From: Oscillospiraceae bacterium
Lineage (GTDB): Bacteria; Bacillota; Clostridia; Oscillospirales; QAMX01
Direction of reading: 5' to 3'
DNA length: 64,000 nucleotides
Assembly: GCA_015067675.1 (NCBI GenBank)
Contig: SVMB01000009.1
Span: forward strand, 1 to 64,000
Shown here: positions 33,298 to 41,756 of the stretch, one piece after another
Position numbering within the stretch: position 1 is the first letter of the stretch
How the letters are laid out: every line of letters begins with the position of its first letter
Notes under the pieces: generated by a model
The model's input: the letters and a program-made list of their open reading frames with translations, nothing else
The model's database searches: none
What the model was told of the DNA's origin: nothing
Made by a program: the position numbers and the translations under genes

Positions 33298-34098
33298 ATG
33301 TCTTTAGACTGGATTGATCCCCATGACTTTTCCTTTGACTGCCTGCTGCTGACCGAACGGTTTCAGATTCGCCTGCTCTGTGCCGATCTGAACCCCGCAT
33401 ACCGCCGTCATCTCGCCACTGCGCTGCGGCATCACCCTGAAGTCGCCCGGTACTTCCAAAAACGCTGCCCTGAACGGGCTGAATGGGTCGCGGAACTGAT
33501 TCGTGAAGCTCCGGAGACCACGGATTCCGACACGCTGCGCGAAAGCGAGCTCTACGTGCTCGACAGCATTCAGGATTTCGTCATCTACACAGCCCCTGAG
33601 CTCATGCAGACTCATTGTCCCTTCATTTACGGCTGGGACGAGGCAAGACTCCATGAGCTGGCCGACCTGCACGGCTGCCGCGTACTGGACGTGGGCAGCG
33701 GCTCCGGCCGCCTGGCTTTCGCCGCCGCAAAAGTCGCCGCCGAGGTCTACGCCAGCGAGCCCGTCGGCACACTGCGCGAATATCTGCGCGATCAGATCAA
33801 ACTCCGCGGCATCACCAATATGCGCGTCTGCGACGGCATGGCCGACGCGCTTCCCTTCCCGGATAACACCTTCGACGTGACTATGTCCGGTCACGTGGTG
33901 GGCGATGATCTGGACGCAGAGCTTGCCGAGCTCATCCGCGTCACCAGAAAAGGCGGCTGGATTCTCGACTGCCCCGGTGACCAGTCCAAAGAGCCTCCGG
34001 CAGACCACGCGCTCCTTGATCGCGGTTGGGAACATCTCCCCTATACCGGTTCCTTCGGCGCCGTCGTGCACCGCTATCGCTTCCGGGTCAATAAATAA
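33298..34098 (+). CDS. Class I SAM-dependent methyltransferase
   Basis: The 266-residue protein has a unique N-terminal half (about 1-110, DPHDFSFDCLLLTERFQIRLL) and a Rossmann methyltransferase domain. Motif I is VLDVGSGSGRLAFAAAK (about 130-146), followed by VYASEPVG at the acidic-loop position, DGMADALPFPDNTFDVTMSGHVVGDD for motifs II-III and RVTRKGGWILDCPGD. The fold resembles the UbiE/methyltransferase 11 group. The substrate is unknown. CGGAG precedes the ATG. The gene lies alone behind a promoter and short upstream ORF. Confidence 0.85.
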   Translation: MSLDWIDPHDFSFDCLLLTERFQIRLLCADLNPAYRRHLATALRHHPEVARYFQKRCPERAEWVAELIREAPETTDSDTLRESELYVLDSIQDFVIYTAPELMQTHCPFIYGWDEARLHELADLHGCRVLDVGSGSGRLAFAAAKVAAEVYASEPVGTLREYLRDQIKLRGITNMRVCDGMADALPFPDNTFDVTMSGHVVGDDLDAELAELIRVTRKGGWILDCPGDQSKEPPADHALLDRGWEHLPYTGSFGAVVHRYRFRVNK

Positions 34099-34109
34099 CC
34101 GTAAACGCA

Positions 34110-34149
34110 GCAGAGGCACGCGGGAAATCCCGCATGCCTCTGCATTTTT
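34110..34149. terminator. Terminator between the methyltransferase and anti-sigma genes
   Basis: GCAGAGGCA...TGCCTCTGC with an inner GCGGG/CCCGC stem, followed by ATTTTT on the + strand. It sits between convergent genes. Confidence 0.85.
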
Positions 34150-34186
34150 GCATTCACTTGTTCTGTCTGCCTCTGGGCGCGCATAC

Positions 34187-35119
34187 CTATTCGTTGGGCA
34201 GAACCAGCATAACCAGGCCCGTGGCAATTTGATCGTCCAGCCAGGGCTGACCATCGGTGTAGAGCGTGTACTCGCAGCCCGGCGCACTGTCAAGGATGGG
34301 CTTCAGATCCTCCGGATCCACCGCCACCTGACTGATCGTCACCAGATCGCTCGCATAGTCCACGTCTGCCGTGATGATCTGACCCAGACCCAGCTCCAGT
34401 ACCTTTGACGGCAGACCGTCGGTTTTCACCACCAGCAGCCAGCCGTAGACGCCGTCAACCTCCACCTCGGGAATCGACAGATCCGCCTGTGCGTCCAGAT
34501 CGGCCAGCACCTCTGCAGCCCGTTCCATGTCCGCTGCCGGACTCTTGCGCGTCGTGGACGGCATCATACCCGCAGCCGTCGTCACAGCACCCGCCGCAGG
34601 CGCCGTTACCGTATCGTCGGACACCTTTTGGTTTTCCTTGCCTGCTCCGGTCACCGTCTCATCGAAACCCAGCATTGTCTCGTTTTCGGCAGCATAGACA
34701 TTGCTCAGCACAAACGCCGCAGCAGCCGTGGTACCGCGCTTGACCGTTTCAGCCGATGCCATGTCGGCACCGTAACCTGCGCTGCCCAGCTGACCCGCTG
34801 CAAAAACCGTACCGATCACCAACGCAAACACCGCCGCTGTGGCCACAAACGGATTGCGCCGCAGGAAACGAATCACTGCCGGACGCTGCTGTTTGCGCTT
34901 TTCAGCCCGGTACGCATCCATAATGCGTTCATGAAGTCCCTCGGGGACCTCTTCAGCCAATTCCATCGCCGCTTTTCGGTATGCGGCCATTTCCCTGAGA
35001 TAGGCAGTACAGCCCGCGCAGGTCTTGACGTGCGCTCTCAGTTCCCGTTCTTCTTCGGGTCCGAGAAATCCGTCTGTGAACGCCTGTATCCATTCCCGGT
35101 ATTCATGACAATCCCGCAC
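34187..35119 (-). CDS. Anti-sigma factor with zinc-finger N-terminus
   Basis: The 310-residue protein starts at GTG 35119, which has AAAGGGGG before it; the track start at 35194 would overlap the sigma gene. The N-terminus has the ZAS pattern DCHEYREWIQAF...HVKTCAGCTAYL (Hx3Cx2C). One membrane helix follows at about residue 95 (NPFVATAAVFALVIGTVF). The outer part is a long low-complexity then beta-rich domain of unknown type. It begins 5 bp after the ECF sigma gene, so it should bind and inhibit that factor at the membrane until an envelope signal releases it. Confidence 0.85.
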   Translation of the reverse strand: MRDCHEYREWIQAFTDGFLGPEEERELRAHVKTCAGCTAYLREMAAYRKAAMELAEEVPEGLHERIMDAYRAEKRKQQRPAVIRFLRRNPFVATAAVFALVIGTVFAAGQLGSAGYGADMASAETVKRGTTAAAAFVLSNVYAAENETMLGFDETVTGAGKENQKVSDDTVTAPAAGAVTTAAGMMPSTTRKSPAADMERAAEVLADLDAQADLSIPEVEVDGVYGWLLVVKTDGLPSKVLELGLGQIITADVDYASDLVTISQVAVDPEDLKPILDSAPGCEYTLYTDGQPWLDDQIATGLVMLVLPNE

Positions 35120-35124
35120 GATGC

Positions 35125-35724
35125 TTACCCCCTTTCTGCTTCCTTTGACGCAGACGCAGAGGGAATGTTCCCGTGCGCGCGTAAAAAAGTACACATTCTG
35201 TCTCTGGCACGGAATAATCTTGACTTGACCGTTCCCTCCGACAGATTCAGAACCTCGGCGATCTCCGTATAGGATAACCCGTTGATGTCCCGCAAAACAA
35301 GAATCCTTCGATGTTCCTCGCTGAGATGCGAAAGCCCTTCCTTGATCTGCTCCCGCAGCGAGGTCTGTTCAAACACCTTCTCCGGAGCATAGCTCTCGTC
35401 CGGCATTTCAATCTGCGTCTGTTCCTCGCCGTCCTCATCGGTATACATCGGCGTCACTTCGACCCGGCGTGCACGTCGGCGTGACGCATCAATGCAGGCG
35501 TTCATCGTGATCTGGTATACCCAGGTGGAAAGCCTGCTTTCGGCACGGAAATTGCCGATATTGCGGTAAACCCGCAAAAACACCTCCTGCGTAATGTCCT
35601 GGGCATCCTGCGCATTGCCGATCTGCCGCAAAGCAAGGGTGTATATTTTCTTCTCATATGTGCTTACGAATTCCTCGAAAGCCGCATCGTCGCCTTTTTG
35701 CAGGCGGCGCACCAGTTCGTCCAT
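35125..35724 (-). CDS. ECF RNA polymerase sigma factor (SigW-like)
   Basis: The 199-residue protein starts at ATG 35724 behind CGGAGGGAC. Region 2 (about residues 10-80) reads FEEFVSTYEKKIYTLALRQIGNAQDAQDITQEVFLRVY with RLSTWVYQITMNACID. Region 4 (about 125-180) reads LSHLSEEHRRILVLRDINGLSYTEIAEVLNLSEGTVKSRL. There is no region 1.1 or 3, so it is an ECF factor. It is located between dusB and its anti-sigma gene with gaps of 28 and 5 bp, suggesting a three-gene operon. Such factors usually answer envelope stress. Confidence 0.93.
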   Translation of the reverse strand: MDELVRRLQKGDDAAFEEFVSTYEKKIYTLALRQIGNAQDAQDITQEVFLRVYRNIGNFRAESRLSTWVYQITMNACIDASRRRARRVEVTPMYTDEDGEEQTQIEMPDESYAPEKVFEQTSLREQIKEGLSHLSEEHRRILVLRDINGLSYTEIAEVLNLSEGTVKSRLFRARDRMCTFLRAHGNIPSASASKEAERG

Positions 35725-35752
35725 GTGTCCCTCCGTTTCATGGGGCAGGCTG

Positions 35753-36727
35753 TTATGCCCCATACGCCCGGGTGAGTTCATCGAGCAGACGTTCAAATTC
35801 CGCCCAGGAACTCATCGATGAAATGCGTGCACGGAATGCCGCCGCGCCCCGCAGACCCTTGGTATACCAGGCCAGATGATGCCGCGCTTCCAGAAGCGCG
35901 ATCTTTTCTCCCTTGCGTTCCACCGCAAGCCCGATGTGCCGTCGTGCCACAGCCATACGGCCGTGAATATCCGGCAGAGCCGGAATTTCCTCTCCCCGCA
36001 GGGCAGCCTCCGCCCGCGCGAAGATCCAGGGATTGCCAAAGCTTGCCCGACCGATCATACACGCATCGGCGCCGGTAGCCTCAAGAATACGCACCGCATC
36101 CTCCGGCTCTGATACATCGCCGTTGGCAATCAGCGGTAGCTTTACCGCCTGCCGAACCCGGGCGATGGCATCCCAGTCGGCCTTGCCTGCATACATCTGT
36201 GACCGGGTACGGCCATGCACGCACAGCGCCGCCGCACCGGCCTCCTCGATTGCCTGGGCAAACTCCACGACGGTTTCCGACTCCCATCCGATGCGGCACT
36301 TGACCGTCACCGGTACGTCAAAGTCTCCTGCTGCCTCCACACAGGCGCGCACAAGCTCCGCCGCCAGTTCCGGACGCTTCATCAGCGCGGAACCCTCGCC
36401 GTTATTGACAATTTTGGGCATCGGGCAACCCATATTCAAATCCAGAATGGCCGCGCCGGAGATTTTCAGCGCCTCAGGCACCGCCTGACGCAGAATATCC
36501 GGCTCTGAACCAAATAATTGTATCGCAAATACCTGCTCGTTGGGAGCAGGCTGTAATAACTCCGCACTTTTGCGGTCGTGATAGATGAGACCTTTTGCGC
36601 TGACCATTTCCGAATAGGTAAGCGCCGCGCCCTGTTCCAGACAGATCTGCCGGAATGCGCTGTCGGTCACACCCGCCATGGGGGCAAGCAGTACGCGCCC
36701 CGGAAGAGTGATCTTGCCGATGTTCAC
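35753..36727 (-). CDS. dusB: tRNA-dihydrouridine synthase (DusB-like)
   Basis: The 324-residue protein is an FMN-dependent TIM-barrel enzyme that reduces uridines in the tRNA D-loop. LAPMAGVTDSAFRQIC is the N-terminal signature. LDLNMGCPMPKIVNNGEGSALMKRPE carries the catalytic Cys region. VTVKCRIGW and CVHGRTRSQMYAGKADWDAI carry FMN-phosphate and substrate residues, and DACMIGRASFGNPWIF is the C-terminal FMN site. The start is GTG 36727, because the promoter -10 (36769-36764) overlaps the ATG at 36763. dusB is the first gene before the ECF sigma/anti-sigma pair. Confidence 0.93.
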   Translation of the reverse strand: MNIGKITLPGRVLLAPMAGVTDSAFRQICLEQGAALTYSEMVSAKGLIYHDRKSAELLQPAPNEQVFAIQLFGSEPDILRQAVPEALKISGAAILDLNMGCPMPKIVNNGEGSALMKRPELAAELVRACVEAAGDFDVPVTVKCRIGWESETVVEFAQAIEEAGAAALCVHGRTRSQMYAGKADWDAIARVRQAVKLPLIANGDVSEPEDAVRILEATGADACMIGRASFGNPWIFARAEAALRGEEIPALPDIHGRMAVARRHIGLAVERKGEKIALLEARHHLAWYTKGLRGAAAFRARISSMSSWAEFERLLDELTRAYGA

Positions 36728-36763
36728 CAGAAGTGTTTCCGCCTTTATCAGTTCTGTAATCAT

Positions 36764-36792
36764 ATTGTAACACGAGCACGCCGTTCCCGCAA
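36764..36792 (-). promoter_or_regulatory. Promoter of the dusB-sigma-anti-sigma operon
   Basis: Minus strand TTGCGG (36792-36787), 17-bp spacer, TACAAT (36769-36764). It decides the GTG start of dusB. Confidence 0.65.
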
Positions 36793-36845
36793 GCCGCAAA
36801 TCATACAACCCGACAATTTTCTTGCATATTTTCTTTTGTCACCGC

Positions 36846-36873
36846 TTGTACTTTTTTGTTTTTGTGCTACAAT
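36846..36873 (+). promoter_or_regulatory. Promoter of ppk1
   Basis: TTGTAC (36846-36851), 16-bp spacer, TACAAT (36868-36873) with TGC before it. Confidence 0.65.
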
Positions 36874-36954
36874 ATGCATATACCCACCCCAAATTGTCGT
36901 AAGCACCTGTGCGTACACATTTTTTCTCAATATTTTTCGGAAAGGCATGAGCAT

Positions 36955-39072
36955 ATGGAGACCTCCCTGACAAAAATATACGTCAATCGTGAGCTGAGCT
37001 GGCTGAAATTCAACAGCCGCGTGCTGGAAGAGTCCATGTGCCCCGGCACCCCGCTCTACGAGCGTCTCAAATTCATCTCCATCTTCGTCAGTAACCTGGA
37101 CGAATTCTGCATGATCCGCGTCGGTACGCTCTACGACCAGTCTCTGCTGTCCGTGCCGATTCTGGATACCAAAACCCATATGACGCCCAACGAGCAGCTC
37201 GAGGCAATCTACAGCCGCATCCGGGAGCTTCTGGCCGAAAAGGATCGCTGCTATGATGCCGTCATGACCGCACTTGCCGCCGAAGGCATCGAACAGGTCC
37301 GGGCAGACGACTTGTCGCCGGAGGATAAGAGCTATCTGGTCGGATATTTCGACCGGGAACTGCAGCCGCTGCTGTCCCCCCAGATTGTCGATACCCGCCA
37401 TCCCTTTCCTCATCTTACCAATCTCCAGCTGCACGTTGCCGTGCTCCTGCAGCGCGACGGGGAGAGCACCCTCTGCGGCCTGATCCCCGTCAATCCCGCG
37501 CTGGAACGCATCGTCTTTCTGCCGGATCGCCGCCGGTTTATCCTGGTGGAAGAACTCATCGAACTATTCGCCTCCCGGATCTTTCATATGGATCGGGTTC
37601 TGGAAACGGTCATCTTCGCCGTTACCCGCAATGCCGATATCAATATGGATGAGCGTCTGGATGAGCGCCTCTTCACCGAGGATCAGGATTACCGCACCTA
37701 CATGAAGGAAATCCTCAAGAAGCGCAAACGTCTGGCCGCCGTCCGGCTTGAGATGAATCATGACTGCAGTGAGACCTTCCGCGCCTACTTCATGGATAAA
37801 TTCCGCCTCAAGCCGCAGCAGATCTTCACCACCGCCACGCCCATCGATATGCGTTGGGTTTACACGCTGCCCGAGCATATGCCCTCCACGCTGACCAAGA
37901 AGCTGAGCTTCGAGCCGCACCGCAGCCGCTACCCCAATGTGCTCTCCCCCAACGAGAGCATCATCCGGCAGGTGCAGCGCCGGGATATCCTGCTCAACTA
38001 TCCCTATGACAGCTTCAAACCCTTTGTCGATCTCATCCGCGAGGCAAGTGAGGATAAGGCCGTCTCCTCCATCAAGCTCACGCTCTATCGCGTAGGCCGT
38101 GAGTCAACCCTCATCAACTCTCTCATCCACGCCGCCGAAAACGGCAAGGATGTCACGATTCTCCTGGAGCTGCGTGCCCGTTTTGACGAGGAAAACAACC
38201 TCAACTGGGCAGCCAAGCTTGAGGAAGCCGGCTGCCGCATCCTCTACGGTCCCGACGGCTTCAAGGTCCATTCCAAGATCTGCCTCATCACCCGCCGTGA
38301 CGGTAAGCTCCAATATGTTACCCAGATCGGTACCGGTAACTATAACGAAAAAACCGCCAATATCTATACCGACTACTCCCTCCTCACCGCAGATCCTCAG
38401 ATCGCCGCCGATGCCCTGCAGGTTTTCAATAACCTCGGTACCGGTACCATCGGCGGTACCTACCGCCACCTGCTTGTGGCGCCCAAGGGTCTGCGTCCGA
38501 CGATTCTCAGTCTCATCGAAGGTGAAATCGAAAAGGCCCGTGCCGGCAAGCCTGCCGAAATATTTGTCAAGATCAATTCCCTGACCGATAATCCCCTGCT
38601 GGAAGCGCTGGTTCGCGCCTCTCAGGCCGGCGTCAAGATCCGCATGATCGTGCGCGGCATCTGCTGCCTGCGCCCTGGCATCCCCGGCTATACCGATAAC
38701 ATCCAGATCATCAGCATCGTCGGCCGCTATCTGGAGCATTCCCGCGTCTATGCCTTCGGCTCCGGTGGAGACCGCCGGGTCTACATCGCCTCCGCCGACT
38801 TCATGACCCGCAATATGCAGCGCCGCATTGAGATCGCCGTTCCCCTGCGTGATCCCAAGATCGCCGCCCGGGTCTATGATGATCTGTGCACCACCTTCTC
38901 CGATACCTATAAGGCCCGTGAGCTTCATGCTGACGGCAGTTACACCCATCGCCAGCCCGCACCCGGCGCCAAGCCTTTCGACAGCCAGAACTACTTCCGT
39001 GAGCGTGCTGCCGCCACTGCAGAGCCTTTGAGCGGCTTCCGCGCCCGCCTGCGCGCACTCTTTGGCCGTTAA
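36955..39072 (+). CDS. ppk1: Polyphosphate kinase 1
   Basis: The 705-residue protein has the normal PPK1 length and layout. It holds the N-terminal domain (YVNRELSWLKFNSRVLEE, residues about 8-25), head domain, and two PLD-like catalytic domains. The catalytic phospho-histidine is in DGFKVHSKICLITRR (about 440); the second domain has IASADFMTRNMQRRIE. It makes polyphosphate from ATP reversibly. The start at ATG 36955 follows GGAAAGG; the longer track ORF runs through the promoter. It is transcribed alone. Confidence 0.96.
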   Translation: METSLTKIYVNRELSWLKFNSRVLEESMCPGTPLYERLKFISIFVSNLDEFCMIRVGTLYDQSLLSVPILDTKTHMTPNEQLEAIYSRIRELLAEKDRCYDAVMTALAAEGIEQVRADDLSPEDKSYLVGYFDRELQPLLSPQIVDTRHPFPHLTNLQLHVAVLLQRDGESTLCGLIPVNPALERIVFLPDRRRFILVEELIELFASRIFHMDRVLETVIFAVTRNADINMDERLDERLFTEDQDYRTYMKEILKKRKRLAAVRLEMNHDCSETFRAYFMDKFRLKPQQIFTTATPIDMRWVYTLPEHMPSTLTKKLSFEPHRSRYPNVLSPNESIIRQVQRRDILLNYPYDSFKPFVDLIREASEDKAVSSIKLTLYRVGRESTLINSLIHAAENGKDVTILLELRARFDEENNLNWAAKLEEAGCRILYGPDGFKVHSKICLITRRDGKLQYVTQIGTGNYNEKTANIYTDYSLLTADPQIAADALQVFNNLGTGTIGGTYRHLLVAPKGLRPTILSLIEGEIEKARAGKPAEIFVKINSLTDNPLLEALVRASQAGVKIRMIVRGICCLRPGIPGYTDNIQIISIVGRYLEHSRVYAFGSGGDRRVYIASADFMTRNMQRRIEIAVPLRDPKIAARVYDDLCTTFSDTYKARELHADGSYTHRQPAPGAKPFDSQNYFRERAAATAEPLSGFRARLRALFGR

Positions 39073-39111
39073 AAAAGCTTTGCCCAATCCGCTTGTTCAA
39101 AATTTACAAAG

Positions 39112-39149
39112 AAAAAAACTGAGCCGTATTAAATTGGCTCAGTTTTTTT
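39112..39149 (+). terminator. Terminator of ppk1
   Basis: AAAAAAACTGAGCC and GGCTCAGTTTTTTT form a stem with a 10-base loop. The ddh -35 starts just after it. Confidence 0.9.
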
Positions 39150-39150
39150 C

Positions 39151-39179
39151 TTGCATAAATACCCATCCTATAGTATACT
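39151..39179 (+). promoter_or_regulatory. Promoter of ddh
   Basis: TTGCAT (39151-39156), 17-bp spacer, TATACT (39174-39179). Confidence 0.75.
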
Positions 39180-39212
39180 GTATTCATCCTCAAATTGAAA
39201 GGAACATGAACC

Positions 39213-40193
39213 ATGAAAGCCCGCATTGCCATCAACGGTTATGGAAACCTCGGTCGCGGCGTCGAAGCCGCCCTGTCCCTCTGCCCCGATATGGAGCTGA
39301 CCGCCATCTTCACCCGGCGTGATCCCGCCTCCATCAAGCCCAACACACCCGGTGTGCGCGTGCTCGATGCCGCCAAGGCTGCCGATTACGCGTCTGAGAT
39401 CGATCTGATGATCCTCTGCGGCGGCTCTGCCACCGACCTGCCGGTTCAGGGACCCGCCTTTGCAGCCAACTTCCATACCATCGACAGCTTTGACACCCAC
39501 GCGGACATCCCCGCCTACTACGCCAAGATGGATGCCGCCCTCAAAGCCTCCGGCAAGCTGGGCATCATCTCCGTCGGCTGGGATCCCGGCCTCTTCTCCG
39601 TCAACCGTATGATGGCCGGCGCCATCCTGCCCGACGGTCAGGACTACACCTTCTGGGGCCGCGGCGTCAGCCAGGGCCATTCCGATGCCATCCGCCGCAT
39701 CAAAGGCGTGAAGAAGGCCGTCCAGTACACCGTTCCCGTCGAAGAAGCCGTCGCTTCCGTACGCTCCGGTTCCTGCCCGACACTCACCACCCGTGATAAG
39801 CACCGCCGTGAATGCTACGTCGTTCTCGAAGAGGGCGCCGATGCCGCCGCCGTAACCGAGGCCATCGTGACCATGCCCAAGTACTTCGCCGACTACAATA
39901 CCACCGTCAACTTCATCTCCGAGGAAGAGTTTGACCGCAATCACCGTGCCATGCCTCATGGCGGCTTCGTGCAGCGCAGCGCCCATACCGCCGAGGGCAG
40001 CACGCAGATGATCGAATTCTCTCTGAAGCTTGGCTCCAATCCCGCCTTCACCGGCAGCGTGCTGGTGGCTTACGCCCGTGCAGCCCTGAAGATGGCCGCC
40101 CGCGGCGAGTCCGGCTGCCGCACCGTCTTTGACGTAGCCCCCGCCCTGCTCTCTCCCCTCTCCGGCGAAGAGCTGCGTGCAAAGCTTCTGTAA
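39213..40193 (+). CDS. ddh: meso-Diaminopimelate dehydrogenase
   Basis: The 326-residue protein makes meso-diaminopimelate from tetrahydrodipicolinate, NADPH and ammonia in one step. RIAINGYGNLGRGVEAAL is the N-terminal nucleotide-binding loop; LCGGSATDLPVQGP and GWDPGLFSVNRMMAGAILP with FWGRGVSQGHSDAIR are family signatures around the substrate pocket. The length (about 326) is typical. It indicates a meso-DAP-type wall or a lysine route through the dehydrogenase branch. It has its own promoter, an AAAGGAAC site and terminator. Confidence 0.95.
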   Translation: MKARIAINGYGNLGRGVEAALSLCPDMELTAIFTRRDPASIKPNTPGVRVLDAAKAADYASEIDLMILCGGSATDLPVQGPAFAANFHTIDSFDTHADIPAYYAKMDAALKASGKLGIISVGWDPGLFSVNRMMAGAILPDGQDYTFWGRGVSQGHSDAIRRIKGVKKAVQYTVPVEEAVASVRSGSCPTLTTRDKHRRECYVVLEEGADAAAVTEAIVTMPKYFADYNTTVNFISEEEFDRNHRAMPHGGFVQRSAHTAEGSTQMIEFSLKLGSNPAFTGSVLVAYARAALKMAARGESGCRTVFDVAPALLSPLSGEELRAKLL

Positions 40194-40204
40194 TCTCATT
40201 TTTC

Positions 40205-40242
40205 CGGAGCGCCGTGCATTTTCGGCGCTCCGTTTTTTTTTT
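40205..40242 (+). terminator. Terminator of ddh
   Basis: CGGAGCGCCG and CGGCGCTCCG around an 8-base loop, followed by ten T residues. Confidence 0.92.
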
Positions 40243-40252
40243 GTGCAGCCCC

Positions 40253-40281
40253 TTGCATTTACGTGCCAGCTGTGCTATCCT
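40253..40281 (+). promoter_or_regulatory. Promoter of the Eis-like acetyltransferase
   Basis: TTGCAT (40253-40258), 17-bp spacer, TATCCT (40276-40281) preceded by TGC. Confidence 0.65.
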
Positions 40282-40314
40282 GTACCTAACCCAATGAAAG
40301 GCAGGCTTTTTTTC

Positions 40315-41421
40315 ATGGAATTGCGCCGCGTTCTGCTCAAACAGGATGATTATGAATGCACCGAACGTTTCCGCTGGTTTGAAGATGGACGGGAGGATGA
40401 CTGTTCCCATTCCACGGTTCGCACTACCAACACACGCTATAATTCCGGATTCTTAAACTCCGTCATGCTCGGCGGCGTCGGTACCCCGCCGGAATATCGC
40501 CGCTCCGGCCTTGTCCGCCGTACGTTCGATGAGGTTTTCCGTCTTGCCCATGAAACCGACTGGGCAGTCAGCGTTCTGCATCCTTTTTCCTTCTCCTACT
40601 ACCGCAAATTCGGCTATGAGCGCGTCAGTGATCACCGGATTCTGGAGTTTCCGATGGCTGCACTGGAAAACTTCCCCCGCTGCCCGGATTTTGTAAGACT
40701 GGGAAGCGATCCTGCCGATGCCATCGAGGTTTTCAATCGCTTCACCGTCGGCCGAAACCTCAGCTTCCTGCGCTATGATGCACGCTATTACACCCAGGAA
40801 AACGGCCGCGTCATCTATGTGCGCTATCGTGACGGCAAGCCGTCAGCCTATCTGACCCTCTCCCCCGAGAAGCACTTTGAGATCAACCGCTCCGTCAGCG
40901 ATTGCCTGCGGGTCATCGAATTTGCCTTCATCGACCGCGAAGCGCTCATCGACTGCCTGGGCTTCCTGCGTATGTACGAGGGCGAGCTTACCACCATCCG
41001 CATCGAAAACTGCGCCATGGCACCGGAGATCGAGACGCTGCTCCGCCATTACTCGCCGGTATTCTGCCGGGTCGTTCCCGATATTGCCCTTCGCGTCATT
41101 CGTCCCGACGCAGTGCTTGCCATGCGCGACTATCCAAAGGCCCGCGGTCACTTCACGCTGCAGGTTGAGGATTCCCTCGACCTCACTGCCGGTACCTTCG
41201 ATGTGGAATACGCAGACGGAAAAGCCCAGGTGCGCCGCATCACCGGCTGCAATGCCGATATCGTCACCACCGCGCCGTCTCTTGCTCCGCTGCTCTACGG
41301 CTTCGAGCACTATACGCCCGAGCTCGCCGCCTATCTGGAAGGCGTCAAGGTCAACAATCCCGAAAGCGACTTCTTCCGGGCATTCGGCAAACAGCGCAAC
41401 GGCGTGTTTGAGCACTTTTAA
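40315..41421 (+). CDS. GNAT acetyltransferase with SCP2-like C-terminus (Eis-like)
   Basis: The 368-residue protein has the three-part layout of Eis-type enzymes. An N-terminal GNAT domain (about 1-130) holds MLGGVGTPPEYRRSGLVRRTF for acetyl-CoA binding. A second GNAT-like domain without a clear motif A follows (about 150-280). The C-terminal SCP2-like domain (about 285-365) reads LQVEDSLDLTAGTFDVEYADG and ITGCNADIVTTAPSLAPLLYG. Eis proteins acetylate amines, including aminoglycosides, at several positions; the natural substrate here is unknown. The start at ATG 40315 lies behind GGCAGG; ATG 40294 is an alternative. Confidence 0.88.
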   Translation: MELRRVLLKQDDYECTERFRWFEDGREDDCSHSTVRTTNTRYNSGFLNSVMLGGVGTPPEYRRSGLVRRTFDEVFRLAHETDWAVSVLHPFSFSYYRKFGYERVSDHRILEFPMAALENFPRCPDFVRLGSDPADAIEVFNRFTVGRNLSFLRYDARYYTQENGRVIYVRYRDGKPSAYLTLSPEKHFEINRSVSDCLRVIEFAFIDREALIDCLGFLRMYEGELTTIRIENCAMAPEIETLLRHYSPVFCRVVPDIALRVIRPDAVLAMRDYPKARGHFTLQVEDSLDLTAGTFDVEYADGKAQVRRITGCNADIVTTAPSLAPLLYGFEHYTPELAAYLEGVKVNNPESDFFRAFGKQRNGVFEHF

Positions 41422-41525
41422 ACGCCTCTGCTGCGGCCCGATGCGAATTTTCTCGTATCGGGCCGTTTTTGTCATTTCATGAGCTACCAAAACGCGGTAT
41501 TCCGTGCAAAACAACCGGAACAGGA

Positions 41526-41554
41526 TTGACAAATCAGGAATGTTATGGTATACT
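41526..41554 (+). promoter_or_regulatory. Promoter of the mntP riboswitch transcript
   Basis: TTGACA (41526-41531), 17-bp spacer, TATACT (41549-41554). Confidence 0.85.
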
Positions 41555-41561
41555 AACATTC

Positions 41562-41691
41562 GTGTGAGGGAGTAGCAAGCGTGCTGCACGTAGCAAGTCA
41601 ACATACTGACCGTTTTCGGTCTGGCTTGTTTCAAATTGCGAGACTCATGTATAACTGTGAAGCTATACATGGAGTCTTTTTTATTTGCCAA
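41562..41691 (+). ncRNA. yybP-ykoY manganese riboswitch of mntP
   Basis: The 335-bp gap before mntP holds an aptamer of the yybP-ykoY class. GAGGGAGTAGCAAGC near its 5' end and GTCAACATACTGACC further on are the two conserved L1/L3 loop segments that bind Mn2+, and GCGAGACT closes the element. An intrinsic terminator (AGACTCATGTATA with TATACATGGAGTCT, then TTTTTT, 41641-41691) overlaps its 3' end. Mn2+ binding should block the terminator and turn on the exporter. Confidence 0.92.
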
Positions 41692-41756
41692 AGACTGCCA
41701 GGTATGGTTTTGTGCCGTACCCGGCATTATTTTTATGTATTCGGAGGATACACACT

